A stretch of DNA of 64,000 bases. It comes from Marthasterias glacialis. Taxonomy: Eukaryota; Echinodermata; Asteroidea; Forcipulatida; Asteriidae. Location: assembly GCA_911728455.2 (NCBI GenBank), contig OU452228.1, forward strand, positions 15,452,104 to 15,516,103, read 5' to 3'. Shown piece by piece: positions 45,416-56,504 of the stretch. How positions within the stretch are numbered: position 1 is the stretch's first letter; each line of letters begins with the position of its first letter. The notes under the pieces were generated by a model, which made no database searches, was not told where the DNA came from, and saw nothing but the letters and a program-made list of their open reading frames with translations. Position numbers and translations under genes: made by a program.

Positions 45416-46567
45416 ACTTAACGGCCGATTGGTTTTTTGCTCCTTGTGCTGTTTTCCATGTCTTACCTTTCGGTGAATATTGCTTGAATTTTTTAGTGAT
45501 GCGACAATGCAAAGCCCTGGTGAACACACACGATGACCCACATATCCGTAAATATTAATATACAGTACATCCCTGTGGAAATTTCTGTTGTTCTTTCCTG
45601 TACTTGACATCTTCCCTTAGATTTTTTACATGAAATTATTTGTGGGATATGCGTGGTTTTCTTTAGAACTCCCTTGTGGAGACCTTTAGCCCTGAAAGAC
45701 CCCCTTGCATCGGCTGCCATCACTGAGGTCAAATAATGGAAACATGCTGACGCCAACTCTCAGTCTTTCTTGGACCTCATATGCAAGAGGTCTGTTGTCT
45801 TCAGTCTTGGCAAGGTTCTATGCATTAATCCAAGCAGCTTTGTTCATACTGGTTTACACCACCGCAGGCTATGGGCACCGCAAACATGCGAGACGTGACA
45901 ATAGCGTGTCAGCCGTGCATATATGTAACAACCAGCATGGAGGATTCACAGTGTGCGTGTGCAAACCAACCATGGACGAGGTGCTCGGGATTAGTGTGTA
46001 AACCCCACGGTCTTGTGTGAACACCAGGGCTTCAAATTTGTATGTGTTGGAACTCCTGCTCAGCTGTACAACATCCAGAACAAAGTGAAATAATTGTTTA
46101 AACTAAAGACGAGGTTTATTTTATGCACTGATTATCAATTGGCTGATATTCGTGAATGATTGTGTATTGTACATTCTATTTATTTTTTTATAATAAACCA
46201 TGTATAACAATAATCAAATGAAACATTTGACTCAACATGCGTTTTTCGCTTATATTATTTATGTGAACATCATTTTGGGGACGAAAAAAAAATCAGGGAA
46301 ACGTCACAAAGTTATGATACAAAATCATGACACAAAGTTTAAAAGATCTTACAAACTGTGATTCTGTTTATTAATTTCTTATATTTTTTTCAACAACATG
46401 AACTGTGATACGTTTTTGTGATTCCATTGTCTCGACTTGACATAACTTACTTCGGGCAAGATCCAATGGTTCATAAGAATCTCACAGAAGACTTCTACAC
46501 AAGACAGCTCCTTTTACCTTGCCTAAAGAGAAATTCAAACACTTTTGTCTGTCCTTAACTGCATTTG

Positions 46568-46737
46568 GTGCTCGATATGTGGCAGGGTGTACCCCCTCCT
46601 ATTGTGTCTTCATTGTGTTCTGGAAATCTCTGGAATTCTTTTGAGGATTTTAGGGGAGGTGCTTCTGTACAAGAGGGGAAGAGTGTGTTAGAGAATGGGA
46701 ACATTTGGGGGGCCTCCCTCTGCCACATATCGGGCAT
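46568..46737. mobile_element. GCTCGATATGTGGCAGGG foldback MITE, copy 2
   Basis: Terminal repeats GTGCTCGATATGTGGCAG and (opposite strand) TGCCCGATATGTGGCAG. Closely related to copy 1. A reverse truncated copy lies at 58912-58995 and a distant relative at 40660-40735. Confidence 0.8.
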
Positions 46738-47992
46738 GGTATACTGAACTGACCATTCTGTCCTAAAATGACCATTCCATCAAGATGCCAAGTGAGTGTT
46801 TCCGGAATATTGGGCATCTTGTCCCTTGGACTTCAACGTTCCAACATCCATCTTAGTTGACAAACTGAAGCTAACTCCTCTTTTGTTAACTATCATTATT
46901 ACCGTCATTCTTGTAAGGACACGACAGATTTGTCTTTTCACTGGAACATTTCAAGGGGCACAAAGGCAATGACTATACAGGGGCACGGAAGCAATTTACC
47001 CCCACTGCCTCTGTGAAGTGTCTCAGCCCCGAGTAATCACACTTCAATGAAGACACCACAGTATTTCTTACTGTTAAGTTCTTTGAATACATTTTTAAAA
47101 ACATTGTGAAAGAGTGTTTATACTAAGCCTTGCTCGGTGAGAGTCGAATCTCCAAGATCGCTCTCAAGAATGCATATCTTTAGGATCTTCCGTCTACTTC
47201 ACCCCAAATCGTCAACCTCCATCTTCCTTAAGTCTGGTGAACCCCAAAAAGCCGACGTTTACAGTGTATTAGTCCCCTGAAGTGGAATGTTTTTGACAGC
47301 ATTCTCAGTATTGTTATGAGACCATTTCTTGTTTAAGTTTTGCTCAAAAAAATTCCAGATCTTAAAAGATCACTCCCAAGGCGTCTCAAGGGCAATTTTC
47401 CACTATCCCTTCCCCCCAAAGAAAAATTATTCTGGAAATTCTGAGAAAATAGTCCCATTAGGCTGGACGAAAAAAAAACGGAAGAATTCCGGTGGCATCT
47501 GGCTAACCATAAAAATACAACTAGGAGATCGCTGTGCTTGACCTTCATTTGTGTCTGCTGTGTTAGCAATGGACACAAAAAAATACAAAAATATCACTAC
47601 CATGGGACACAGGCGTATGGCAAACTGTACCGGATAGACCAATGGGTAAGCTGCAGTTTGCCAAACAGCCAAGAGCAAGCCCGCGTGCTGAAATCTCGTC
47701 AATCTCGCCAATGTAGGTAGTCAATATATTTTTTTTAGTAGATAGTAGGATTAGCCTCAACAATAACAAAGCAAACGTTGGCACGTCATTTCCATTTGCT
47801 TTTATATTCTCTATTTTAGTGCAATAATTAATAAATTGCAAAGTTAAAATATTTCCATTTTGAGCAAAACCTATTGTTATCGTTAAACCTTAATTGTGAT
47901 GTAAGTTGTGTATTTGACCAGAGAAACAGTGCTCTGGATCTGGGTTGATACAGTTGGACTAGTCAAACCGCGCATCAGTCGAGTGATATCTA

Positions 47993-48318
47993 GAGCAAGT
48001 TTGATCAAGGACCAATGGTTAACTGGTGGTTGGTTAGTGACGTACGTATTGTATGCGGACTGAAGTTGCGAGCGACTCTAGTCATGTCACGTCCATGCGA
48101 CCATGAGAAAGTGGCGAAATCAACGCTATCACTTTTCTGATAACTGGTTCCCTCTGCCCTGTGCTTATGAAACGGCTATTGGTAACCAACCATGCGACCA
48201 ATCTCGATAGGCTGGTCGCAAATAGTCGACTAGACTAGTCCAACCATCGTTGACTAGCGTGAGCTCGATCAGAGTTAGTCGAACTAGGGTTAACTACGGT
48301 CCTTGATCAAACTTGCTC
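47993..48318. mobile_element. TA-flanked MITE with long terminal repeats, copy 2
   Basis: 326 bp between TA dinucleotides (47991-47992, 48319-48320). The ends are GAGCAAGTTTGATCAAGGAC and the exact complement GTCCTTGATCAAACTTGCTC. It ends 145 nt beyond the NUP54 stop, so it probably lies in the NUP54 3' UTR. Confidence 0.85.
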
Positions 48319-48464
48319 TAGATCGATCGACTCCAGCCAACCCACTCAATCTTTCTCAACAATGGCTGTACGCTTGAATTTTCTCCATCAGGTCTTGAAC
48401 AGATACTGACATAATCAAAGTTCTCCAGGTTCAATTTCTGTGGTGTTAAACAAAAGATTCCTTC

Positions 48465-51400
48465 TCAGCGTTGTTGTAAGGCCGTTTCTTGTAAACCCTG
48501 TTCGATGAGTTTGAGATCTTCAAGATCACTCTTGATGGTAGAGATGAGGTGACTCAAGCCGTCTTGCTGGTGTTTGAGGTGCTGCCATCAAAAAGAAGAA
48601 GAAAAAACAACATCAGTGAATTGTTGTTTTAAATAGGTTTCGGTTTAAGCAAAGCTGTAATAAAACATGGGCAATGGAAACAGGATTATTTCTTAACATT
48701 TGGTTAAAAAAACAAAAACAAAAAAATCATAGCAAGGTTTTGGACCAAACAAAATCAAGCAGAAATGATGGAGCAAAATTAACTTTTAAATTGTTTTTAA
48801 ATGTTATTTATAGCTGAACATATTTTCAGCAATCAGGATCAAGTAAATGATATTTCAGTGTTAGCATGTCACCCTAAAACCCTTGTTTCAAGATTGGACA
48901 TTTTACTAAGTTACTCATTAAATAAAACCCAACCACACACTGTTTTTTTAAATATGTTTTTTTATTACTTTACAACTAAGAAGTAATCTTTATCATGTTA
49001 ATGGTTTAAAATTGTTTAACGGAGCACCTGAGAGAAGTCTGAATGGTAAGAACTTTCTCATTGGATTGGTTAAGTATTCCAGCAGGCGTACATGGACAGA
49101 TCCGTTGGAACAGTCAAAATACCAACGCGCATATTCTCCAGTGTAGGGAATTGTCCCGGAACAATAGTTCGGAACAATGTCCCGATCCAGCAGGACATAG
49201 ACCTTTATCGTGCTACAACCATCTTGGTCATGTTCCTTGTATCCAATAACAGTAATATATGCTAATATTCATTGTACAAAAAGGAACCAGACTATTTGCG
49301 TTTCCAGCTTCGGTTTGGTTACGTTGGTTTTGAATGGGAGAAAATCAAGATGGCCGCACCATGATAAAGGTCTATTCTGGTAGTCCACGGGATTGTGGGC
49401 GTATGCCTATTGGGGACGTTTCTTCACGCCCAGATTTTGCCCGACTGTTGCGACGCTCTTTAAGTGAAATAGAGGCCACAGAATGTGGGAAACACTTTTA
49501 CCCATTAGTGCCAGACATGCAACTTTGAAATTGCAAAAAAAAACAGGAAATAGCCAAACACCCATAAGTTTGTACAGTGTTTTTTCAGTTTTCTATGACA
49601 CCAAAAATGAAGAAAAAAGAGGAAATCAGCTGATCCGCTGAAAAGTTTCTGGCCTGTAGTCGGAGAGAACTGAAGTAGTACCCTTTGAACCAATAAGTTA
49701 TAGACCTAGAGCTATGTACAACAGCGCCCTCAATGAGGTCAAAACGAGTTTACTGAAGGAAAACGGCTGTGCATACCCTCTATTGTACTGACCTGTCTAA
49801 TTTCTTGCTGTATTTCACTGGCTATCGTGTACTGTTCAGATCCACGTCCCCCAGGGAGGTGACTGTGGAGCCTGATCTGTGACATCATTTCATTCAGACG
49901 TCCCTGGGAAATGAAAAAACAACAAATTTATCAAACCTTTTTTTTCTTCTTCAGATCTCAAGGTATTTTGGCTGGAGCTTTTGATTTCTGGTCCTGCGGG
50001 GGAAACATCCAAAGAATTCTTGTGGTGAGATTCAACCCCACTGCCCCTGGTTTCTAGGAGTTGAACTATCGCTAAAAAAAGGGGGCTAATAATGATACTT
50101 ATCTCTTAAATTGAGCACATATCCTAGTTGACAAGGATGAAATTCAGGTTTTTGTCCAGTGCCTGAAAATCACCCATAGACACCCTCATGAAACATGAAA
50201 AAAACCTGAACTCAGTCTCAGGCCATTGCCTGAAAAACTGACATCCCTGGCCTAGTAACTAGATCAAAGGTGCTTTGCAACATTATCATCCCTCTTCATC
50301 AGGCATACTCAACCATTCCTCAAACTTTCTCAATTCCCTGGGGAGCGTACAACCGCAAGCTGCTTATATTAGCGCTAAGGAGGTTACTCCAACATACTAC
50401 TGTCTTAAGCCCTCACAGGTTCCCATTTATACACCTGGAATATAAGAGAATTAATTTATGGTCAAGTGTCTTGCTCAAGGACACAAGTGTCATGCCCGGG
50501 ATTCTGACCCAGACTCCGACACTGAACACCAGGGGAGAGCCTGAGTGTCTAAAAGGCTACCAGGCCACTAGCTAGCAAAGTATCGCAGTGCACGGCGGAT
50601 GTTTTGTGGTTGACTGTTTCACCACCACGTAATACCCTAACTCCACTGACAGTACTCTTCCCAAGTATTTATACATGTACTGCGAAATGCTGAAATTACG
50701 AACAGCCCCCTCAACGAACCTTCATCTGCGTCGGTGCATTGACCTCAGCCTGTATACCCTCCAGCCTCGTCCGGAGCTGCTCTTCCTGCGTCCCGATGGC
50801 CACGCCCGCTTTGCGTTGTGTCTCCTGCCTCACCATCACTCCGAGGACGCGGTGTGACAGCTCGAGATGCCGTCTCTTGTACTCGGCAATCTTGGCTTGG
50901 ATGGTCGTCTGCTTGTGTTGTAATGTCTCCAGATCTCCGCTGATCATCTGGGATTAGAAAACACATTTACAGTTGTTGTTTTTTACAGGTTTTTTTTTCA
51001 TCTACTAATGTTTCAATATCTTAGAACAATCCTACTTTCCACAACATCTGCCATTAACTTGACCAACAATCCAGAACCATTCAGCTGCACTGTTTGTGTA
51101 TGGTAGAACAACTATGCATACAACAGGACAGATGCATTCACCACATGATAGTATATTGCAGGCTGCACATTGTGCATCTATAATATTCAAAATCATCTGC
51201 ATGAAACTGAATGGTCAGACAGTAGGAGGGTTAATGGATATTTCAAAATCTTGCATCTAGATCTTAACTTGTGAATACCAGAAAAAAAGAAATCAGTTGT
51301 AAACATTCAAGACTTACACATGTACATTTTGCCCAGCTTCCAAATCTTACCTTGGAGTATTAGGGTCTTTTAAAAATGTCAAAGGTCACTTGATCCCGGA

Positions 51401-54400
51401 GACTGAGATATATGAAGACTTACATATAGTCCAGGATTTTAATAGAAGTGTAAATATTTGTTTGGGGATGTGATGAATATTCAAATGTGTAAACCAATTT
51501 AGATATGTGAATATTTAAAGCATTTGGTCATAGACTGAGGAATATTCAGAGACTTACATCTAATCTGGCTTGATGTTGTTTGGTCTGCTGCTCTTGGTTT
51601 TCCAGTCTACTCTTCAGTGTGTGGAACCCAACCATTGGTACCGGAACCAGCCTACACAACAAGAGAGAAGCCCAGGTCATCAATACGAACTGTTCAAGTC
51701 TTGAGCGTATTCAAACGCTGTGACCCATAAGATAACAATGAAACAGCAAAGACACAACAGATGATCTGATAGAGGTCGCTGAACATTTTGGGGTTTTTTT
51801 TCCTTGAAACAATTTTTTTTTTCATTTATTAGTATTTTTTTATTCAATTTTGAGGTGAACAAAGAAAAATTGACTTAAACGGGATTTGAACCTGCCACCT
51901 CTGGATTAACGTGCTGGCGCTCTACCAACTAAGCTATCTAGCCCCGATGTTGGCTGTCTCCCTATTTTGTCAATATTTTTGTCTTTGTTCGAGGGGTGCT
52001 AGTCAGGAAACCATTCAACCTTAAAATAAACTGTAACCAGGGATCATGCCCAAGTCTACAATACAACCTGGGAAGCGAAAATTTCAAATATCACACAAAA
52101 AAAACACAAGGGAAGCTGACTGGGTAAATTGTAATTCTTTGTTCGCCCCCTAACTTGAATTTAAAATTTACCCTGTCTGTTTTCCATTTGTTTTATTGCT
52201 ACTGTTTTAATTTAAGACTAAATTTTGATTTTCAGCTATTTCTTTTAACGCACCCACCCACAGTTTCGAAGAAAAAAAATACAAATTAACACTGATTATT
52301 CTGAATGGCTCCTTAGATATCACTTAAAGGTAGTACACCAACTTTGGTTGAATGTCCGAAATGAAAACTTGACACATAAATCAAAAGAAGTATCAAAGGA
52401 AAGTTGATCCTGAAATTATGGGCTGTTTTCATCAAGGCATTTTGGAGACTCGTTTGCTTTTCCACTCACTTTTCTGGGTCGGGATTGTCAAGTTTTGCCT
52501 GTCTCCAAAGCCTTGGATCATATCCTGGAGGAAAAACAATCAAAGAGAAAACCCAAGTTAAAAGATAAAAAAAAAATATCATTGTGTGTCATGGATGAGC
52601 AATGTAGCTCAAGCTCTGGTGTTTCTGATCACCAGGATGGGAGTTCGAGTCCCGGTCTTGACATTTAAAGCCTTAAAGCCCCAGCTCAACATTGGTAAGA
52701 GGAAAAACAAAAACGTTCACAGATTTACATATACCTTACATGGAATAAAGATGATGATGGTAGAAAACTTTCCATGAAATGGTTCTGCCAAAAGTGTTAT
52801 CGTTTTTAAATAATAAATTAAATAAGATCCAAAATTAGTTTTCATCTCAGTGAGACAAAAACTCTGCCAATAGGAATACGTACAAAAATGCTGGGTTAAT
52901 TTTTTTTTTGTCGCAAAAGAAACAACGAAATGAGCTGACATTTTCACAGGTTGGTTTTATTACATATATATCTTGATTTGTGCAAAGAATGGAAGCATTT
53001 ACAGTCAGTTTACCAATGTTGAGCTGAGGCTTTAAGCAAGATGCTTTACCATTAATGCTTCAAATTCAAAAACTTTGCATACCTGTCTCAAACATAAGAA
53101 GCGTTTTGAGATACAGCGCTACACAAAAACTGATTATTATTATAATTATCATCATCACCGTGGTGGTGATGATGACAATTATAAGAAAACGTAACGGCTG
53201 AATTCCTACCGTCTTTTTTCTGTATCGGTAATCTGAAGATTTTGGCCTACCTAGAGGAGGGGTGCTCAGGTATGTGTCTATCTGTGCCTCTGAGAGTGCC
53301 AACTTGGGAACCATGTCGACCACACCCAGGTTACCAAGTTGCATCTTGGTGTTGGTCTGGCTGAAGAAGCTGAAGGCCGTCGAGGCTGGAATCTTTTTGG
53401 TCAGGCCTGTTGGTGCTCTCTCCTGGATATAGATCACCACCTCTGTCCTGAAGAAACAAAACAAGTTTTGATTTTAACAAAATCAAAATTCCTCTGTTTA
53501 AAAAAACTTTGTCCATAAATAACTTTTATGGAAATTATTTTTCAACTTACTTATCGTCTGGAAGCTGTTTGACGCTTTCCACACACACGGATAGCGTCGC
53601 TTTACTCCCCAGGATTTTGAACAGCGAGTCGACCAGCTGCTGTTGCAAGCTGCGGATCTCCTCCTCCTTCTTCTTGAAGTGGAGGATGACCAAACCATCC
53701 TCGTCCTTGGAGTTTGGCTTGACGCTGTAACCCACTGTCTGCAGTCATCAGAAACATGAATAAAAGAAATTAGGGCTGTTCGTTAACCAACCCCAATACT
53801 CTAAACCTTCAGAAGTATCTCATTATTGCTGATGTTGTTTGATCTCCTCTTCATGCTCAGTAGTCATTTTGAGGATGCATGCCCCCACCCCATCCACTCA
53901 AATACACATTTAATTGAAAAATTTGATCAAATTGCCAATGAGGTAGCTGCCTATTAAGTAATTGTTGACTTTGTATAAGAACTACCATACCATCATTAAC
54001 CCTCCTACTCTTGGTCACATTTCCCAGCGAGCTGACTGACCATTTGAAATCAATCAACGGCTCGGGTTGTGTATGGCAAACATCTGTGCACAGAACTGTG
54101 CACTGTGCAGATGCACTCGACACATGATGACATTGCAGGCTGGCAAAGTTTGTAAACCATTACAAAAACACAGTGGAAGATATTGTATATGGTCTGACAG
54201 TAGAGAGAGGTTGACTGTGTACGGTGTATGCATTAACCACATGATGTAATCACTGTGAATGGTAGTAAATGGTCTGACAGTAGGAGGGTTGACTGTGTAC
54301 CCTGTAGATGCATTCACCGCATGATATCACATTGCAGGCTGGCATAGTTTATCCAGCATTCAAAACCACTGTGAATGGTAGTGAATGGTCTGACAGTAGG

Positions 54401-56504
54401 AGGGTTGACTGTGTACCCTTTAGGCATTCACCACATGATATCATATTGCAGGCTGGCATAGTTTATCCATCATTCAAAACCACTGTGAATGGTAGTGAAT
54501 GGTCTCACAGTAGGAGGGTTGACTGTGTACCCTGTAGATGCATTCACCACATGATATCATATTGCAGGCTGGCATAGTTTATCCAGCATTCAAAACCACA
54601 GTGGATGATATCTAATGGTCAGACAGTAGGAGTGTTACGATAACAGTTTAAATATCTCAAAACTGAAAGACTGCAATCAGCCTCTTCAGTTTGGAGGAGA
54701 CGGGTCATCCTACCTTGAATCTGCAGAAGGGATTCTCCGGTGTAAAGGGAACCGAGCTGCTCTGGTTGATGTAACCCTTCCCGGTGCCCCAGAATGCCTG
54801 AAGCTGGTTCCACTTAGCGATGATGGCATCCCTCTCATCTCCGTAGATGGTCGGCATCAGCAGGGCACTAGATATGCTCATCAAATCTGCCCCTACGCCT
54901 AAACAAGTTTACAATATGGCCTGATTTACTATAGGGGGAAACAGGTATCTGGTTCTTGCAAAATCCATGATGGAATTTTACCCTGACCGAGAGTGGTGGT
55001 CAAAGAAGAAAAAAACTACAACTGAATTAAAGTTAACACAGCACATCACGATTCTACAAAGTGCAGGTCTTATATTTCATATTTGCTTCTTTTTCAAGGT
55101 GTTGTATTAGGGTTGATTTACCTTAAAAGTCATTCTTAGCAAGTCCCATCTGATTTGATAATTCAGCGCCAGGAGTGTCATTTATGACAGAAATGGCGCA
55201 CACTATAAATGTAAATCAGTATTATTTATATCACAATTTGATTTATTGATACAAAGAAAAAAAAACTTAATCACCGCAAAAAATTGAAAATTTTTTGAGC
55301 ATTTGTGATTTACTGGTGGGAACACTTCACTTTACAGCGAGGCTGTGACTACACTGTACCTTGCTGCTGTTGTTGTTGCTGTAGCTGCTGCTGTTGTTGC
55401 TGTTGCTGCAGTTGTGTTGTAGCAAAGCCTGTAGAGAGTCCACCACCAACGCCCGTACCAAACCCACCTAACCCTGGTGAAGTAAAACAAAATCAGTTTA
55501 CTCAGTAAAAAAGTAATTACAAAATGCATTGCATCACAGAACACCGAAGTTTTGGTTTATTTGATGTGGAACTATAGTTGGGAAAGTCCCAACTCTAGTT
55601 GGACTCATTTGGTGAAACTTGGCTGTTGTTGCTGTTGCTGCAGTTGTGTTGTACTTAGCTTGGGGCAGGCCCAACTATTGTTGGATTAGAACAGTTAGAT
55701 AAACTCTGAAGTGACACAACTACCTATGTTTTGGACTCTCTCAGAAACATTGAGCCACACAAGTGTCAACTGTCATTACCTGTAGATGTACTCCCTGTGC
55801 CCAAGCCAAACCCAGTGCTGGCTGTCGTTGCTGTCGATGTCCCAAAGCCTCCAAAGAGAGAGGGTGCTGTTGTCTTGCTTGTTGTTCCAAAACCAAAAGG
55901 TGTGGCTGAAAGAAAAAAAGACATTTATGCTATTTGTGATTGGTTATAATTTGCATATCAATGTAGATAAATACACATAAATACACATATGAATGTAGAT
56001 AAACACACATTTATTATGAACAAATAAATAAAACACACAAAAAAAAACACACACAGGACCCTGCCCTGGCAATCCCCACACCACCATCCCCCACCCCCAT
56101 CCCATAAAAAAAAAAAAAAAAAAAAAATATTAAACACCCTCCCTTTGCATTCCATGTACTCAAATCATGATGGGTTCTCATGTCATAGCCTTCATGCATA
56201 AAAGCTCTATCATGGAGGAATATGATGGCTCTAGTGAATATTTGTAGTAGGCCTATACAAAAATGGTCCCACTTTACACTATAATTATACGATTACGATC
56301 CAGTACAAAAATAATGCTAAGCCGCAGTCAGGTCAAAATCAAACCAAGTACTAGACTTTTTAACATGAGTGAGATCTGGTCATCAAAGACAGAGATTAAA
56401 TACTCACCTGTTGAAGTTGTTGAGGTAGTCCCAAACCCAAATGACGGTTTAGAAGTTGTGGTACTCTGTCCACCAAAAGGTGTCCCAAATCCCGAAAAAG
56501 ACAT
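48465..56504 (-). CDS. NUP54: Nucleoporin p54
   Basis: 11 exons in coding order: 56504-56408, 55905-55780, 55473-55360, 54898-54714, 53738-53551, 53447-53251, 52524-52470, 51651-51558, 50947-50720, 49903-49793, 48581-48465. The sum is 1512 nt (503 aa; human is 507) and all phases agree. Residues 1-93 hold about ten FG dipeptides (GFGTPFGG, SFGFGTT, LFGGFGT). Residues 95-112 are an almost pure glutamine tract. The DERDAI-AKWNQLQAFWGTGKGY block (about 133-155) and VGYS-KDEDGL (about 176-190) start the conserved alpha/beta region. EVVIY at about 239-243 continues it. Coiled-coil segments follow from about 325 (RLENQEQQTKQHQ; KQTTIQAKIAEYKRR; EVNAPTQMKGRLNEMMSQIR). The C-terminal helix is GLSHLISTIKSDLEDLKLIE. 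With NUP62 and NUP58 it builds the central transport channel; FG repeats bind transport receptors. The ATG follows AACAAC and no in-frame ATG lies upstream. Confidence 0.96.
49200..49372. mobile_element. TA-flanked MITE, GACCTTTATC type, in NUP54 intron 10
   Basis: TA at 49198-49199 and 49373-49374 bound 173 bp. The ends are GACCTTTATCGTGC and GCACCATGATAAAGGTC. Partial copies occur at 1800-1950 and 6950-7035. Confidence 0.75.
49700..49792. repeat. CCTCTATTG repeat abutting the NUP54 exon 10 donor
   Basis: TGTACAACAGCGCCCTCAAT and GGCTGTGCATACCCTCTATT are the inverted counterpart of the copy at 38690-38830. Its right end is within about 10 nt of the exon 10 boundary (49793), so the 5' splice site (GTCAGT on minus) is at the very edge of the repeat. 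Confidence 0.55.
50340..50580 (-). mobile_element. Degenerate SINE in NUP54 intron 9
   Basis: The minus strand contains ACACTTGTGTCCTTGAGCAA and a B-box remnant (TGGGTCAGAATCCCGGGC). The head is decayed. The body resembles the SINE at 20990-21237. Confidence 0.5.
51040..51238. mobile_element. CCCTCCTACT foldback element in NUP54 intron 8
   Basis: The right end GGTCAGACAGTAGGAGGG is followed by TTAA at 51231-51234. The interior CATTCACCACATGATA and TGCAGGCTG matches the larger relatives at 41451 and 54000. The left end is eroded. Confidence 0.6.
51851..51999 (-). mobile_element. tRNA-like sequence enclosed by inverted repeats, copy 2
   Basis: On minus, GCTTAGTTGGTAGAGCGC (A box) and GGTGGCAGGTTCAAATCCCG (B box) lie within 51945-51878. 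The arms are GGTGAACAAAGAAAAATTGA on the left and GAACAAAGACAAAAATATTG (minus) on the right. Both arms and the tRNA-like core match copy 1 at 35511, so the whole unit is one repeat family. It is in NUP54 intron 7. Confidence 0.75.
52585..53165 (+). mobile_element. SINE interrupted by a TTAA element, NUP54 intron 6
   Basis: The head has TGGATGAGCAATGTAGCTCA and the B box GGGAGTTCGAGTCCCGGTC. After 52676 the SINE body is broken and resumes at 53032 with TTAAGCAAGATGCTTTACCA. The tail has AAGCGTTTTGAGATACAGCG and (ATT)n at 53130-53150. The head matches the SINEs at 20990 and 62980. Confidence 0.7.
52677..53031. mobile_element. TTAA-flanked foldback MITE inserted into a SINE
   Basis: The 355-bp insert has ends AGCCCCAGCTCAACATTGGT and (opposite strand) AGCCTCAGCTCAACATTGGT, one mismatch in 20, flanked by TTAA at 52673-52676 and 53032-53035. 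The undisturbed SINE has TGTCCTTAAGCAAG at this point, so the target TTAA is known. It is piggyBac- or Kolobok-type, non-autonomous. Confidence 0.88.
54000..54638. mobile_element. TTAA-CCCTCCTACT element with internal tandem array
   Basis: TTAA at 53996-53999 is followed by CCCTCCTACTCTTGGTCAC. The right end is GGTCAGACAGTAGGAGTG-TTAC (decayed). Inside are five units of roughly 115 bp (one about 80), each with CATTCACCACATGATATCA, TTGCAGGCTGG and a terminus-like GGTCTGACAGTAGGAGGGTT. It is in NUP54 intron 4. CCCT next to TTAA is the piggyBac signature. Confidence 0.8.
55622..55653 (-). repeat. Copy of the NUP54 polyglutamine coding stretch inside intron 2
   Basis: 32 bases starting GCTGTTGTTGCTGTTGCTGC are identical to 55390-55421, which encode the TTQLQQQQQQ part of exon 3. 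There is no neighbouring acceptor with the right frame, so it looks like a partial exon duplicate rather than an alternative exon. Confidence 0.6.
56105..56127. repeat. Poly-A tract in NUP54 intron 1
   Basis: About 23 A residues, preceded by a C-rich, CACACA-containing stretch. It could be the end of a retroposed sequence but no body was recognised. Confidence 0.7.

Larger units (their letters stand above)
38831..48464. other. INTU-NUP54 convergent interval, no recognised gene
   Basis: Tail-to-tail interval. Apart from the listed repeats I see nothing codable. AATAAA on plus at 46192 and on minus (complement of 46115-46120) occur close together but cannot be tied to either gene. The longer open frames (45193-45610) lie over a foldback element and are chance. 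Confidence 0.5.

Noticed and set aside
45193-45756. Overlapping 121-127 codon frames on both strands
   Set aside because: They lie over a GGTATGTGGCAGGG MITE; the related copy at 46568 interrupts the frames.
53066-53464. 132-codon minus open frame presented as a separate protein
   Set aside because: Its first part is NUP54 exon 6; the remainder is intron read-through past the donor at 53250.
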